Assembly: GCA_963627615.1 (NCBI GenBank)
Contig: CAVGBV010000052.1
Span: 1 to 18,774 of the forward strand
Length of the DNA: 18,774 bases
Source of the DNA: Faecimorpha sp963627615
GTDB taxonomy: Bacteria > Bacillota > Clostridia > Lachnospirales > Bianqueaceae
Direction of reading: 5' to 3'
The notes under the pieces are model-generated. The model had not been told where the DNA came from and ran no database searches. It saw only the letters and a program-made list of their open reading frames with translations. The translations under genes were made by a program, and so were the position numbers. Within the stretch, counting starts at the first letter, position 1. Every line of letters starts with the position of its first letter. Positions 7,853-16,274 of this stretch are shown piece after piece.

Positions 7853-9924
7853 TTCGATTTTGCCCCCTTAAAATTTTTGCTGGTCTTGCAGATCACGCCG
7901 TCGAATATCCAGAACATCGCCGGCAGGAACAGCAGAACCGCACACATACTGATCAGTGCGCCGCGTGCCATGAGCAGGCACAGAGAACTGATCATATCAA
8001 TCTTGGAATATAATCCAACGCCAAATGTTGCCGCGAAGAAGCTGAACGCGCTGACCATGATCGGCCGGATACTGGTACTATGCGCGATTCGGATCGCCTC
8101 CGCCTTACTCTTACCGCTGCCGCGCTCCGTCTCATATCGGCTGGTCATCAGAATCGCGTAATCCACGGTCGCTCCCAGCTGAATCGTTCCGATGACGATG
8201 GACGCGATAAACGGAAGCTCTGTCCCGGTCAGGTACGGAATACCCATATTGATGAATATGGCGCCTTCAATAACCATGACCAGAATCACCGGCAAAGAGA
8301 TGGATTTGAATACAAACAGGATAATCGCAAATACCAACACGATGGAGACTGCGTTGACCACGTTAAAATCCTGATTGGTGATCTCGATCAGATCCTTGGT
8401 ACAGGGCGCTTCGCCGACCACCATTCCCGTCGGGTCGTATTTTTTCACGATGCTCTGCAAAGCGTCAATCTGTGTGTTGACCTCATCTGTAGCAACCGCG
8501 TACTCATTCAGGATCAGCATCAGCTCGTGCTTATCGCTCTCCAGCACATTCAAAAGCTTCTCCGGAATCATGGACTGCGGAATGGTCGGTCCGACCACTG
8601 TCTCCAGCCCCAATACCCGCTTCACGCCGTCCAGCTGTTCGATCTCATCCATCATCGCATATTTCTGTTTTTCATCCAGATTCTTATCGATCAGGATCAT
8701 ATGCGTCGCTCCCATATCGTACTCCTCATTCAGCTTGGTGTTGGCCTGAATGCTTGGAAGATTCTCCGGCAGGGAGCTGTCAAGATTATAATACACATCG
8801 GTATTGGCCTGGAAATACGCAAATGGAATAAACAATACGATAAACAACACGGCAAACGCTACATGATGCTTGGTCACAAAGGCCGACAGCTTGGAGAAGT
8901 CTCCGACCAGCGGTTTATGCTTGGTCTTCTCCAATGCCTTGTCAAAAATCATGATCATGGAAGGCAAAATCGTTACACAGCTGATTACGCCGAAGATAAC
9001 GCCTTTGATCATGACGATGCCCAGATCCAGTCCCAAGGTGAAGCTCATGAAGCACAGCGCGATAAATCCGGCCACGGTTGTTGCCGAACTGCCGACTACA
9101 GATTTGATCGTTGCCGCGATGGCCTTCGCCATGGCCTCCGGATGATCCTCCGGCAGGACCTGTAGCTGTTCCTGGTAGCTATGCCACAGGAAAATAAAAT
9201 AGTCCATGGTTACACCCAGCTGCAATACCGCACTCAAGGCTTTCGTGATATAGGAGATCTCTCCTTGGATCATATTTGTACCCATATTGTACAGTACCGC
9301 CATGCCGATGCTGGACAGGAAGAGTACCGGAATCAGCCAGGATTCCATCGTGACTGCCAGGACAATGGCCGACAGCACAACCGCGATGATCACATAGATC
9401 ATAACCTCAGATTCCGCCAGTTCCTTGGTATCCGTTACAACTGCCGACATACCGCTCAGGAAGCACTGCTCTCCGGCTACCTTACGGATCTCCTGGATGG
9501 CTTCCATCGTCTCATCCGCTGACGTCGTCGTATCAAAGATGATGAACATCATCGTGGAATCCCCGGAATTGAAGGCACTGCGGATCTTCTCCGGCAGCAT
9601 CTCCATCGGGATACTGATATCCGCGACCGTATCATACCAGACGACCTGCTCAACATGATCGATCTGCTCTATCTTTTCCTTTAATCGGGCCACATCCTTG
9701 TTCTCCATGCCCTCACATATAAACATGGAATACGCGCCCGTTCCAAATTCATCTACCAGAATATCCTGTCCCTGCATGGTCTCTATCTCTTCCGGCAGGT
9801 AGTACAGAATATCATAATTAACTCTTGTACTGATATACCCCAATGTTGCCGGTATCAACAACAGCAGGCTCACTACAAATATCGGAATGTGAAGCTGTAC
9901 AATCTTACGCCCCAGCTTTTCCAA
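7849..9924 (-). CDS. MMPL/RND-family transporter
   Basis: About 691 residues in the cell membrane, predicted proton-driven export. It has the two-fold RND layout: one helix, an outside domain (about 20-170), five helices, a cytoplasmic linker, one helix (near AVLFIVLFIPFAYF), a second outside domain and five more helices. Both halves keep the proton-relay-like Asp-Tyr pair seen in MMPL proteins: GVTMDYF in the first and GATVDYA in the second. The TTG at 9924 is preferred because AGGAAGGGGAGG lies 7 bases before it. An ATG at 9969 opens the same frame, but it overlaps an operator and the likely transcription start. The gene heads the operon, overlaps the heptad-repeat protein by 4 bases and is probably repressed by the divergent TetR. 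Substrate is unknown: lipid, toxic hydrophobic compound or peptide. Confidence 0.87.
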   Translation of the reverse strand: MEKLGRKIVQLHIPIFVVSLLLLIPATLGYISTRVNYDILYYLPEEIETMQGQDILVDEFGTGAYSMFICEGMENKDVARLKEKIEQIDHVEQVVWYDTVADISIPMEMLPEKIRSAFNSGDSTMMFIIFDTTTSADETMEAIQEIRKVAGEQCFLSGMSAVVTDTKELAESEVMIYVIIAVVLSAIVLAVTMESWLIPVLFLSSIGMAVLYNMGTNMIQGEISYITKALSAVLQLGVTMDYFIFLWHSYQEQLQVLPEDHPEAMAKAIAATIKSVVGSSATTVAGFIALCFMSFTLGLDLGIVMIKGVIFGVISCVTILPSMIMIFDKALEKTKHKPLVGDFSKLSAFVTKHHVAFAVLFIVLFIPFAYFQANTDVYYNLDSSLPENLPSIQANTKLNEEYDMGATHMILIDKNLDEKQKYAMMDEIEQLDGVKRVLGLETVVGPTIPQSMIPEKLLNVLESDKHELMLILNEYAVATDEVNTQIDALQSIVKKYDPTGMVVGEAPCTKDLIEITNQDFNVVNAVSIVLVFAIILFVFKSISLPVILVMVIEGAIFINMGIPYLTGTELPFIASIVIGTIQLGATVDYAILMTSRYETERGSGKSKAEAIRIAHSTSIRPIMVSAFSFFAATFGVGLYSKIDMISSLCLLMARGALISMCAVLLFLPAMFWIFDGVICKTSKNFKGAKSK

Positions 9925-9955
9925 AATCCATCCTCCCCTTCCTATCAAACATTTA

Positions 9956-10036
9956 TGACCAACGGTCATTTAATGTTATACATCAAAAATGACCAATAGT
10001 CAATATCTTCTTTTCACAAATATTGACCATTAGTCA
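9956..10036. promoter_or_regulatory. Three TetR-type operators spaced 34 bp apart
   Basis: TGACCAACGGTCA (9956-9968), TGACCAATAGTCA (9990-10002) and TGACCATTAGTCA (10024-10036) share TGAC-N5-GTCA and start exactly 34 bases apart. The first is a perfect palindrome at the expected MMPL transcription start, the second overlaps that promoter's -35 box, and the third lies upstream of it towards tetR. The obvious ligand is the adjacent TetR protein (inferred). Confidence 0.82.
9975..10003 (-). promoter_or_regulatory. Promoter of MMPL operon
   Basis: TTGACT (9998-10003), a 17-base spacer and TATAAC (9975-9980) on the minus strand. The -35 box overlaps the middle operator and the start site falls in the first one, as expected for direct repression. 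Confidence 0.78.
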
Positions 10037-10060
10037 TTTATTTTTTGTTTAATTTTTTAT

Positions 10061-10090
10061 TTGACATTTTTCCCCTCTTGCTCCTATAAT
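10061..10090 (+). promoter_or_regulatory. Promoter of tetR
   Basis: Consensus TTGACA (10061-10066), an 18-base spacer and consensus TATAAT (10085-10090). No operator overlaps it; the nearest ends 24 bases upstream, so autoregulation, if any, may be weak. Confidence 0.82.
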
Positions 10091-10121
10091 AGAAGTATCA
10101 CTGATCTGGGGAGGTAACAGC

Positions 10122-10739
10122 ATGAGCAAAGTGGACGATAATAAACTTCAAAAGCGCAATTCCCTGTTGGAGTCTGCCTTCTCGCTCTTCATCAAGAACG
10201 GATTTGCCAAAACTTCCATCTCGAACATCGTCGATGAGGCCAGCGTTGCCAAAGGTACCTTTTATCTTTATTTTAAGGACAAGTACGATATCCGCAACCA
10301 TCTCATCACCTACAAGGCCAATCAGGTCTTTCAGAATGCTTATCAGTTCATGCTGACGCATCCTGAGGTTACAGAGTTTGAGGACCGTCTGTTGCTGCTC
10401 ACCGACCATATCCTGAACCAACTGAACGCCAATCACAATCTGGCTCGCCTGATCTCCAAAAACCTGAGCTGGGGATTCTTTAAGAATTTCCTGTACACGC
10501 CTCCGGATTCCGAGCATCCATCCATCTATTCTATTTATGAGAAACTGCTCAGCGACGCCAAAGATTCTTACCGGGACCCGGATATGATGATGTATCTGAT
10601 TCTGGAACTGGTCAGCGGCAGCAGCTATAACGCGATCCTCTTCCAAGAGCCCGTTCCGCTTGCGGAACTCAAGCCTCTGTTATATGAGACGATTCGAGGC
10701 ATTTTGCAGCAGCACAAAGAAAAGCCGGCAGAAAAGTAA
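10122..10739 (+). CDS. TetR-family transcriptional regulator
   Basis: A 205-residue repressor-like protein. The N-terminus has the TetR helix-turn-helix (FIKNGFAKTSISNIVDEASVAKGTFYLYFKDK, split here as residues about 23-39 and 40-54), with the usual T-x-x-x-I-x-x-x-A-x-V-x-x-G-x-x-Y-x-Y-F pattern. The rest is a variable helical ligand/dimer domain. The ATG is preceded by GGGGAGG at 7 bases. It is divergent from the MMPL operon, with three matching palindromes between them, so it most likely senses the substrate or a stress signal and derepresses export. The stop codon lies in the loop of the following terminator. The inducer cannot be read from the sequence. Confidence 0.9.
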   Translation: MSKVDDNKLQKRNSLLESAFSLFIKNGFAKTSISNIVDEASVAKGTFYLYFKDKYDIRNHLITYKANQVFQNAYQFMLTHPEVTEFEDRLLLLTDHILNQLNANHNLARLISKNLSWGFFKNFLYTPPDSEHPSIYSIYEKLLSDAKDSYRDPDMMMYLILELVSGSSYNAILFQEPVPLAELKPLLYETIRGILQQHKEKPAEK

Positions 10740-10750
10740 TTTTCTGCCGG
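10725..10750. terminator. Bidirectional terminator between tetR and helicase gene
   Basis: CCGGCAGAAAA and TTTTCTGCCGG form a perfect 11-base stem with loop GTAA, which holds part of the tetR stop codon. The minus-strand side continues into CTTTTCTTT, the plus side into TTAGTTATT. The helicase stop codon begins at the next base. Confidence 0.82.
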
Positions 10751-13700
10751 TTAGTTATTGTAATACTTTTGCCCTCGTTTTGAAAGCCATTCCTCATATT
10801 CTTCTGGTGCTTCCATATAATCTTTCCAAGAATCTTCCAATGAAATCATGGAGCATCGCACATATAGGCCCTTTATCATATCTACTAATTCTCTCGTTAT
10901 ATGTGTTGTCCGCTCCTGTAGAACTGCCGCTGCTTGAAGCGCCATTTTCTTCTTATTAAACACACACGCAATTAACCATCGAAATATATTTTCCGCCGGA
11001 GCTGCAGTAGCACAACATTCTTCTAGAAAATGTTCCTCCGTAGCAAAGATGTTTAATGTAGTATTATATATTTTCATCATCCATTTATATTTACAATATT
11101 CATTAATCAACTGCTCATTTATTGGCACACGTGTAAAACGCGGCTTTATATCAAAGGTAGCCTTAACACTTTCAACAATTTTTTGAGTTTCTTCCACAAT
11201 ATTCCCCGCGTTTTTCGGCCCTATCCCACTAATGTTAAGCAGATCTTGATATGTTGCCTTATATACCTGCCATATGTTTATATATCCCGCATTTCTTAAT
11301 ATTGCAACACGTATATTGTTTTTATTCCATGTGAGGGATTCAATGGGTATTCCTTTCAACTTCTGCATCATCATACTCTCACACAATAGATTCAAAATCA
11401 CACTAACCTTATCAGGTGTTGGGACATTGCTCGCTAATTCTTTAATTTCATCTAATAGCTCTTTCCCTTTATCAAGAGCCGCGTGTGCTTCTTGATAATT
11501 TTTTAGAGGAGTAGCTTCAGCAATTAATGGATTCCACGCTTTCGGCTCCCCTTTTACCCGGAATGCATCCAATGTCCTAACGATATCCTGCATGGTTTTT
11601 TTACTTGTATCTGCTGAAGTGTTCTCTCCTGGTTCATTCGCTTCTCGAGTGCTAGAAATATCTGTTTTATGCGCCTCTGGCGGCGTAGTATCTTTACCTT
11701 TGCTGTTAGCTGCGATATGTTGTATGGACTGACTCGTATATTTTTCTATTGAATATCCCAGCCTCTGCATAATCTCCAGTTCATCTAACGCATCCTGCAG
11801 AGCGTTATGTGTCTCATGATAATTCATATCATTCCGCAGCCGTTGCAATATTGGCTCAACACCCGCCCCCCGCTTCAAGCGCCCTGAACGATATGTCTCG
11901 GCATCTTCAGGAATGCTTGGATTGAATTGCTTATATACCGCTAAATACATGATATCACACCACTCAAAGTCGGATAATTCCTGCAGATGCCTTTTTTCAA
12001 AAGCCATATTATAAGCAAAAATATGCGATACACCATACTTACATAATAATAGACGAATTTCCTGCACAGCTTTCCCCCGTTCACAATGTTGGGCATTCGT
12101 TATTCCTTCAAGCTCCAATACATTAGAATACATTCCTTTCACTTCCGCCTCATCTGGTAAAATGTAATAATGCGTACTAACAACTTGAAAGCTATCTGCA
12201 TCCGCGAATACCACCCCAATGGACATTATTCTATCATGAAAATTTGTCTCTGTATCTATTAGCGCAAATATGTTCTTGTCCAGCTTTCTATCCGTCACCT
12301 TATAAATATCTGGGCTATAATACTTAGTAACGCTTCTTTTTGTAATTGTTTTGATCATAAGATCTAAAAAGCCTTTTCTGTCTGGGATCGTGATTTTAAA
12401 AGCAGTATTATTCCGAATATTCCACAGAATCCCTGTTTCCAGATTTAACGCAATCATATAGCTTGCGCACTGTAAAAAGTGAGCATGCGTAAGTTCTGAC
12501 ACAAATTTTAACTCGTAAACGATACCGTCCTTCACTACATCCGCTAGTCCTACAGCACTATATCTCTTAGGATCATTTTCGGACAGTAAAAATCCTATTT
12601 CACATAGAACCTGCACATCTTCATCTGGTGAAAACTGTTCACTTAACCGTGTACATATCCTCTCCCTCTCTGCTTCTGTCACAAATGGCACTGCAACCTG
12701 GGTTTGATATCGTTGCTGTTTTGTGTCCATTGCAGTTAAAGCTAAAACTTTCTCCTCTAATGTAGCGTTTCTAATCTTCTCTAGTTTATATTTTTCATTT
12801 GGATGGCATCTGATATGTTCCGCAATTTGTGCATCCAGGCTCCGCACACCGAAAAATGCTGCTTCCTGATATATACCAATACAGGGTGACAAATCAATAA
12901 GCTCATCATTGTTCTTGATATAAATAATACTGCGGTCCTCTGACATCTTCTTTTGTTCTATTTGCAATGACTCATAACAAGCTTCAACATCCTCATTATA
13001 TTTGAACTGAAACATCTCAGACATACTATACAACACTCTTACTGGTTGCGATATTTCCCTCGTACATAATGATTTTTCCGACAATATTCCTTCCCCATTA
13101 TTTACAAAAATAATATGCTGCTTTCCACGACTGGCTGCCACACAAAAAATATTGCGCAGTATATCATAAGATGTTTGCGGCTTCTTAATCCGATTATCCC
13201 AATAATCCTCTGTATAATCAAACACAACACAAATCGGACGCTCCATGCCTTTGCTACTGTCATACGTTGTGAAGATCGCAATGCTTTTCTTATATTTTGA
13301 TACACTTTCGTCTTCGTCTCTTATACTCGCATAAACNNNNNNNNNNNNNNNNNNNNNNNNNNNNNNNNNNNNNNNNNNNNNNNNNNNNNNNNNNNNNNNN
13401 NNNNNNNNNNNNNNNCAGTCTTTTTATTAAATTTCTCTGGACACCGTTCTTCTAAAATATTTAATGCGTCAGATAAGCATCGATCCCGCCCTCCAAGGCA
13501 TAGTATGTCCTGAGGCTTCTGCTGCACCAGAAAATCTATCGCTGCTTCTAATGACATTTCTTCTACAACACAGTTATCATTAACACCTATTATATCCTTT
13601 TGCCAAATACGCCCCAATTTCGCTGCCAATGGCGCCGATAGCCGAAAGCACTTTGTAAATGATAATTCAATATGTTCTCCAAGGAATTCATTTATAAATC

Positions 13701-14220
13701 CCGATACATCCAGTGTAGTTCTGTCGTATATCTTTTGCATCATATCACCTACAGCAATAAGCTGAAGACCTGGATTCGTTGATTTAATATACCACAACAT
13801 ATCTGCAAACTCTTGCTCAACATCCTGATATTCATCCAATATCAAGATATCATAAATAGCAATCGGTGGTTTTATACGATTGAATGTAGAAATCACTTCG
13901 GGGACACCACAAATTACTCCATTTTTTCGCAATACACCCATTGCAAAACCATGATAATTCGTAACGGTAACATTACTATTTTTTATTTTTGCTTGTGCGT
14001 CTAATTTTAAAAGACGGTTATAAGTCAGATACAAAATTTTTCTGTCTGAAGGAAAAACATTGCATAGCTGTTGGATAGCTGTTGTCTTTCCACTGCCTAT
14101 ACATGCATCCACCAAAATATTATGCCCTCCCAGCGCCTTAGTAATAAATTCATTTTGTTCCGAAGAAAGTGCCAGGTTTATAACATTCTTATTATCCATT
14201 TTAGTGGTTTCTCCTTGCAT
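10751..14220 (-). CDS. SF1 helicase / PD-(D/E)XK nuclease / DnaQ-like exonuclease fusion, interrupted by N gap
   Basis: This is read as one gene of roughly 1150 codons, split only by the N run. N-terminal SF1 motifs: GSGKT (about residues 42-46), DEYQD (129-133), VGDMMQKIYD (157-166). After the gap: TTYDSSKGMERP (motif V) and VAASRGK (motif VI). Next comes a RecB/Cas4-like nuclease pattern, GLADVV-KDG-IVYELKF plus QCASYMIAL (genome about 12460-12545), then a DEDDh-like module with DTET (about 12256), AYNMAFEK and HNALQDALDEL (about 11809). A low-complexity linker leads to a helix-hairpin-helix region (NISGIGPKNAGNIV, about 11200). The C-terminus is unrecognised. Start candidates are the ATGs at 14232, 14220 (GGAG at 6 bases, chosen) and 14199 (AAGGAG at 11 bases). 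The gene is AT-richer than its neighbours and stands alone. A DNA repair, recombination or phage-defence role is inferred, not shown. Confidence 0.8.
13337..13415. other. Assembly gap (79 N) inside helicase gene
   Basis: The N run falls between helicase motifs IV and V. The protein frame before it and the frame after it differ by one base if 79 is taken literally, yet both sides continue the same helicase fold, so the gap length is probably an estimate or hides an indel. Confidence 0.97.
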
Positions 14221-14258
14221 TAATATCTCCATCCAATTTTTATCATATTACAGAATTC

Positions 14259-14287
14259 ATTTTAACATGGATTCTAGTTAGTATCAA
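14259..14287 (-). promoter_or_regulatory. Promoter of helicase-nuclease gene
   Basis: TTGATA (14282-14287), a 17-base spacer and TAAAAT (14259-14264) on the minus strand, just downstream of the exporter terminator. The gene is therefore probably its own transcription unit. The first ATG (14232) would be only about 20 bases from the start site and lacks a ribosome site. Confidence 0.65.
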
Positions 14288-14300
14288 TATTTTCTCTGCA

Positions 14301-14332
14301 TAAAAATTAGCCAGCAGCGCAAAGCTGCTGGC
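14301..14332 (-). terminator. Terminator of ABC exporter operon
   Basis: On the minus strand GCCAGCAGC and GCTGCTGGC form a 9-base GC-rich stem with a 5-base loop (14310-14332), followed by TAATTTTTA. It ends the MarR/exporter unit before the helicase promoter. Confidence 0.85.
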
Positions 14333-14372
14333 CTAAAGAGCTTATATCGTTCACTATTTTCTTGTCAGAACC

Positions 14373-16274
14373 TTATTCCAATTCAAACGCGCCTGTATAG
14401 AGCTGATAATACGTGCCCTTCTGCGCAATCAGGTCATCGTGTGTCCCGCGTTCAATGATATGGCCGTGATCCAGAACGATGATGCAATCGGAGTTGCGGA
14501 CTGTAGACAGCCGGTGGGCGATAACAAATACGGTGCGTCCTTTCATCAACGCGTCCATACCGGCCTGAACCAGCGCCTCCGTATGCGTATCGATGGAGGA
14601 TGTCGCTTCATCCAGAATCATGACAGGGGGATCGGCCACTGCCGCCCGGGCAATCGCGATCAGCTGCCGCTGTCCCTGGGACAGATTGCCGCCGTTCGCC
14701 GTCAGCATCGTATCATAGCCATCGGGCAGGCGGGTTATAAAGCCGTCCGCATTGGCAAGCTTTGCGGCCTGGATGCACTCTTCATCCGTAGCATCCAGCT
14801 TACCGTAACGAATGTTCTCCATAACCGTGCCGGTGAACAGGTTGGTCTCCTGAAGCACGATGCCGAGGGAGTGCCGCAGATCCGGCTTGGCGATTTTGTT
14901 GATGTTGATGCCGTCATAACGGATCTTACCATCCGCTATATCATAGAAGCGGTTGATCAGGTTGGTAATGGTGGTCTTGCCCGCACCGGTGGCTCCTACA
15001 AAGGCGATCTTCTCTCCGGGGTGTGCATAGAGCGACACGTCATGCAGCACGGTTTTTTCCGGCACATAGCCAAAATCCACGTGTTCCATGGTAATATCAC
15101 CCTTCAACTCTTTATAGGTCACACTGCCATCCTCCTGATGGGGATGCTTCCAGGCCCAGTGGCCGGTATGCTCGGGGCACTCGTGAACCGTACCATCCGC
15201 GTCCACATGAGCGTTCACCAGCGTCACATAACCTTCATCTTGCTCCGGCTCTTCATCCATCAGCGTAAAGATCCGCTCGGCGCCTGCCAGCGCCATGACA
15301 ATGGCATTGATCTGGTTGGAGATCTGGGAGATGGGCATGTTGAAGCTGCGGGACAGCACCATAAATGCCATCAGGCTTCCCAATGTCAGCAGCGTATTGT
15401 CGGACATGACACACATCAATCCTCCGGCAACCGCCAGAACCGCATACTGTAGATATCCCAGGTTATTATTAATCGGGCCCAGCATATTGGAGAACTTACC
15501 AGCGCTGTACGCGTTCGCCCGCAGCTCTTCATTGAGCTTGTCAAAGTCTTCCTTGCAGATTTCCTCGTGGTTGAAGATCTTGACCACCTTCTGGCCGGAG
15601 ATCATCTCCTCGATATAGCCGTTGACTGCGCCAAGCGCACGCTGCTGTCCGATAAAGTAGCCCGCGGACTTTCCCGCCATGACCTTGGTAACGTAAACGA
15701 TCAACCCCACCGTCAGGAACATGACGAGTGTTAATATCCAGGAAGTATCGATCAGATTCCACAGTACTACTACCAGCGTCACCGCTGAAGACACGCACTG
15801 GGGAATGGACTGAGAGATAACCTGCCGCAGGGTATCAATATCACTCGTATAACGGGACATGATGTCGCCGGCCGCATGGCTGTCAAAATATCGTAGAGGC
15901 AGGCGCTGCATCTTGGTGAACAGCTCATCTCGAATCGTCTTCTGCACTCCCTGGGTCACGCCTACCATCAGATAGTTAAAGAGAAATGTACCCAAAATGC
16001 CGAAGCCGAAAATACAGGCAAGCTTTATAAGATAGGCCTTCAGAGGGCCAAAATCTGTGGATCCATTCTCCACCATGGGCAGGATGTATTCATCCACCAG
16101 AGGGCCTAACGCACGGCTGCCCTGGGCCTGCGCCACAGAGGTAGCAATGATACATAGGAAGACGAAGACCAGAATCGGAATGTATTTTTTCATGTAACTA
16201 AGCAGCCGTACAAGGGTCTTCATAGGATTGGCTGCCTTGCGGCCATCGCCGCGCATTCTACCGGGACCTGGCAT
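14373..16274 (-). CDS. ABC exporter half-transporter, canonical ATP-site subunit
   Basis: A 633-residue membrane-ATPase fusion, second half of a heterodimeric type IV exporter (LmrCD/BmrCD/TM287-288-like). About six membrane helices (residues 30-330) precede the nucleotide-binding domain: Walker A GATGAGKTT (427-435), signature LSQGQ (531-535), Walker B VMILDE with the catalytic glutamate (551-556) and H-loop IAHR (H587). A hydrophilic insert of about 37 residues rich in His, Glu and Trp (about 352-388) separates the membrane part from the ATPase. The N-terminus has a Gly/Arg-rich cytoplasmic extension. Its ATG overlaps the previous stop by one base (TGATG), so both halves are co-translated. 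Substrate is unknown; family members export drugs and lipophilic compounds. Confidence 0.9.
   Translation of the reverse strand: MPGPGRMRGDGRKAANPMKTLVRLLSYMKKYIPILVFVFLCIIATSVAQAQGSRALGPLVDEYILPMVENGSTDFGPLKAYLIKLACIFGFGILGTFLFNYLMVGVTQGVQKTIRDELFTKMQRLPLRYFDSHAAGDIMSRYTSDIDTLRQVISQSIPQCVSSAVTLVVVLWNLIDTSWILTLVMFLTVGLIVYVTKVMAGKSAGYFIGQQRALGAVNGYIEEMISGQKVVKIFNHEEICKEDFDKLNEELRANAYSAGKFSNMLGPINNNLGYLQYAVLAVAGGLMCVMSDNTLLTLGSLMAFMVLSRSFNMPISQISNQINAIVMALAGAERIFTLMDEEPEQDEGYVTLVNAHVDADGTVHECPEHTGHWAWKHPHQEDGSVTYKELKGDITMEHVDFGYVPEKTVLHDVSLYAHPGEKIAFVGATGAGKTTITNLINRFYDIADGKIRYDGININKIAKPDLRHSLGIVLQETNLFTGTVMENIRYGKLDATDEECIQAAKLANADGFITRLPDGYDTMLTANGGNLSQGQRQLIAIARAAVADPPVMILDEATSSIDTHTEALVQAGMDALMKGRTVFVIAHRLSTVRNSDCIIVLDHGHIIERGTHDDLIAQKGTYYQLYTGAFELE

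Noticed and set aside
6719..9165. Long plus-strand open frames (480 and 361 codons)
   Set aside because: They are antisense to the heptad and MMPL genes, have no ribosome sites or recognisable domains, and reflect codon bias of the real genes.
9925..9969. Upstream ATG start for the MMPL gene
   Set aside because: It overlaps the first operator and the likely transcription start; TTG at 9924 has a strong ribosome site at good spacing.
10751..14300. Transposon or integron carrying the helicase gene
   Set aside because: No transposase, integrase, terminal inverted repeats or target-site duplication were seen at the borders.
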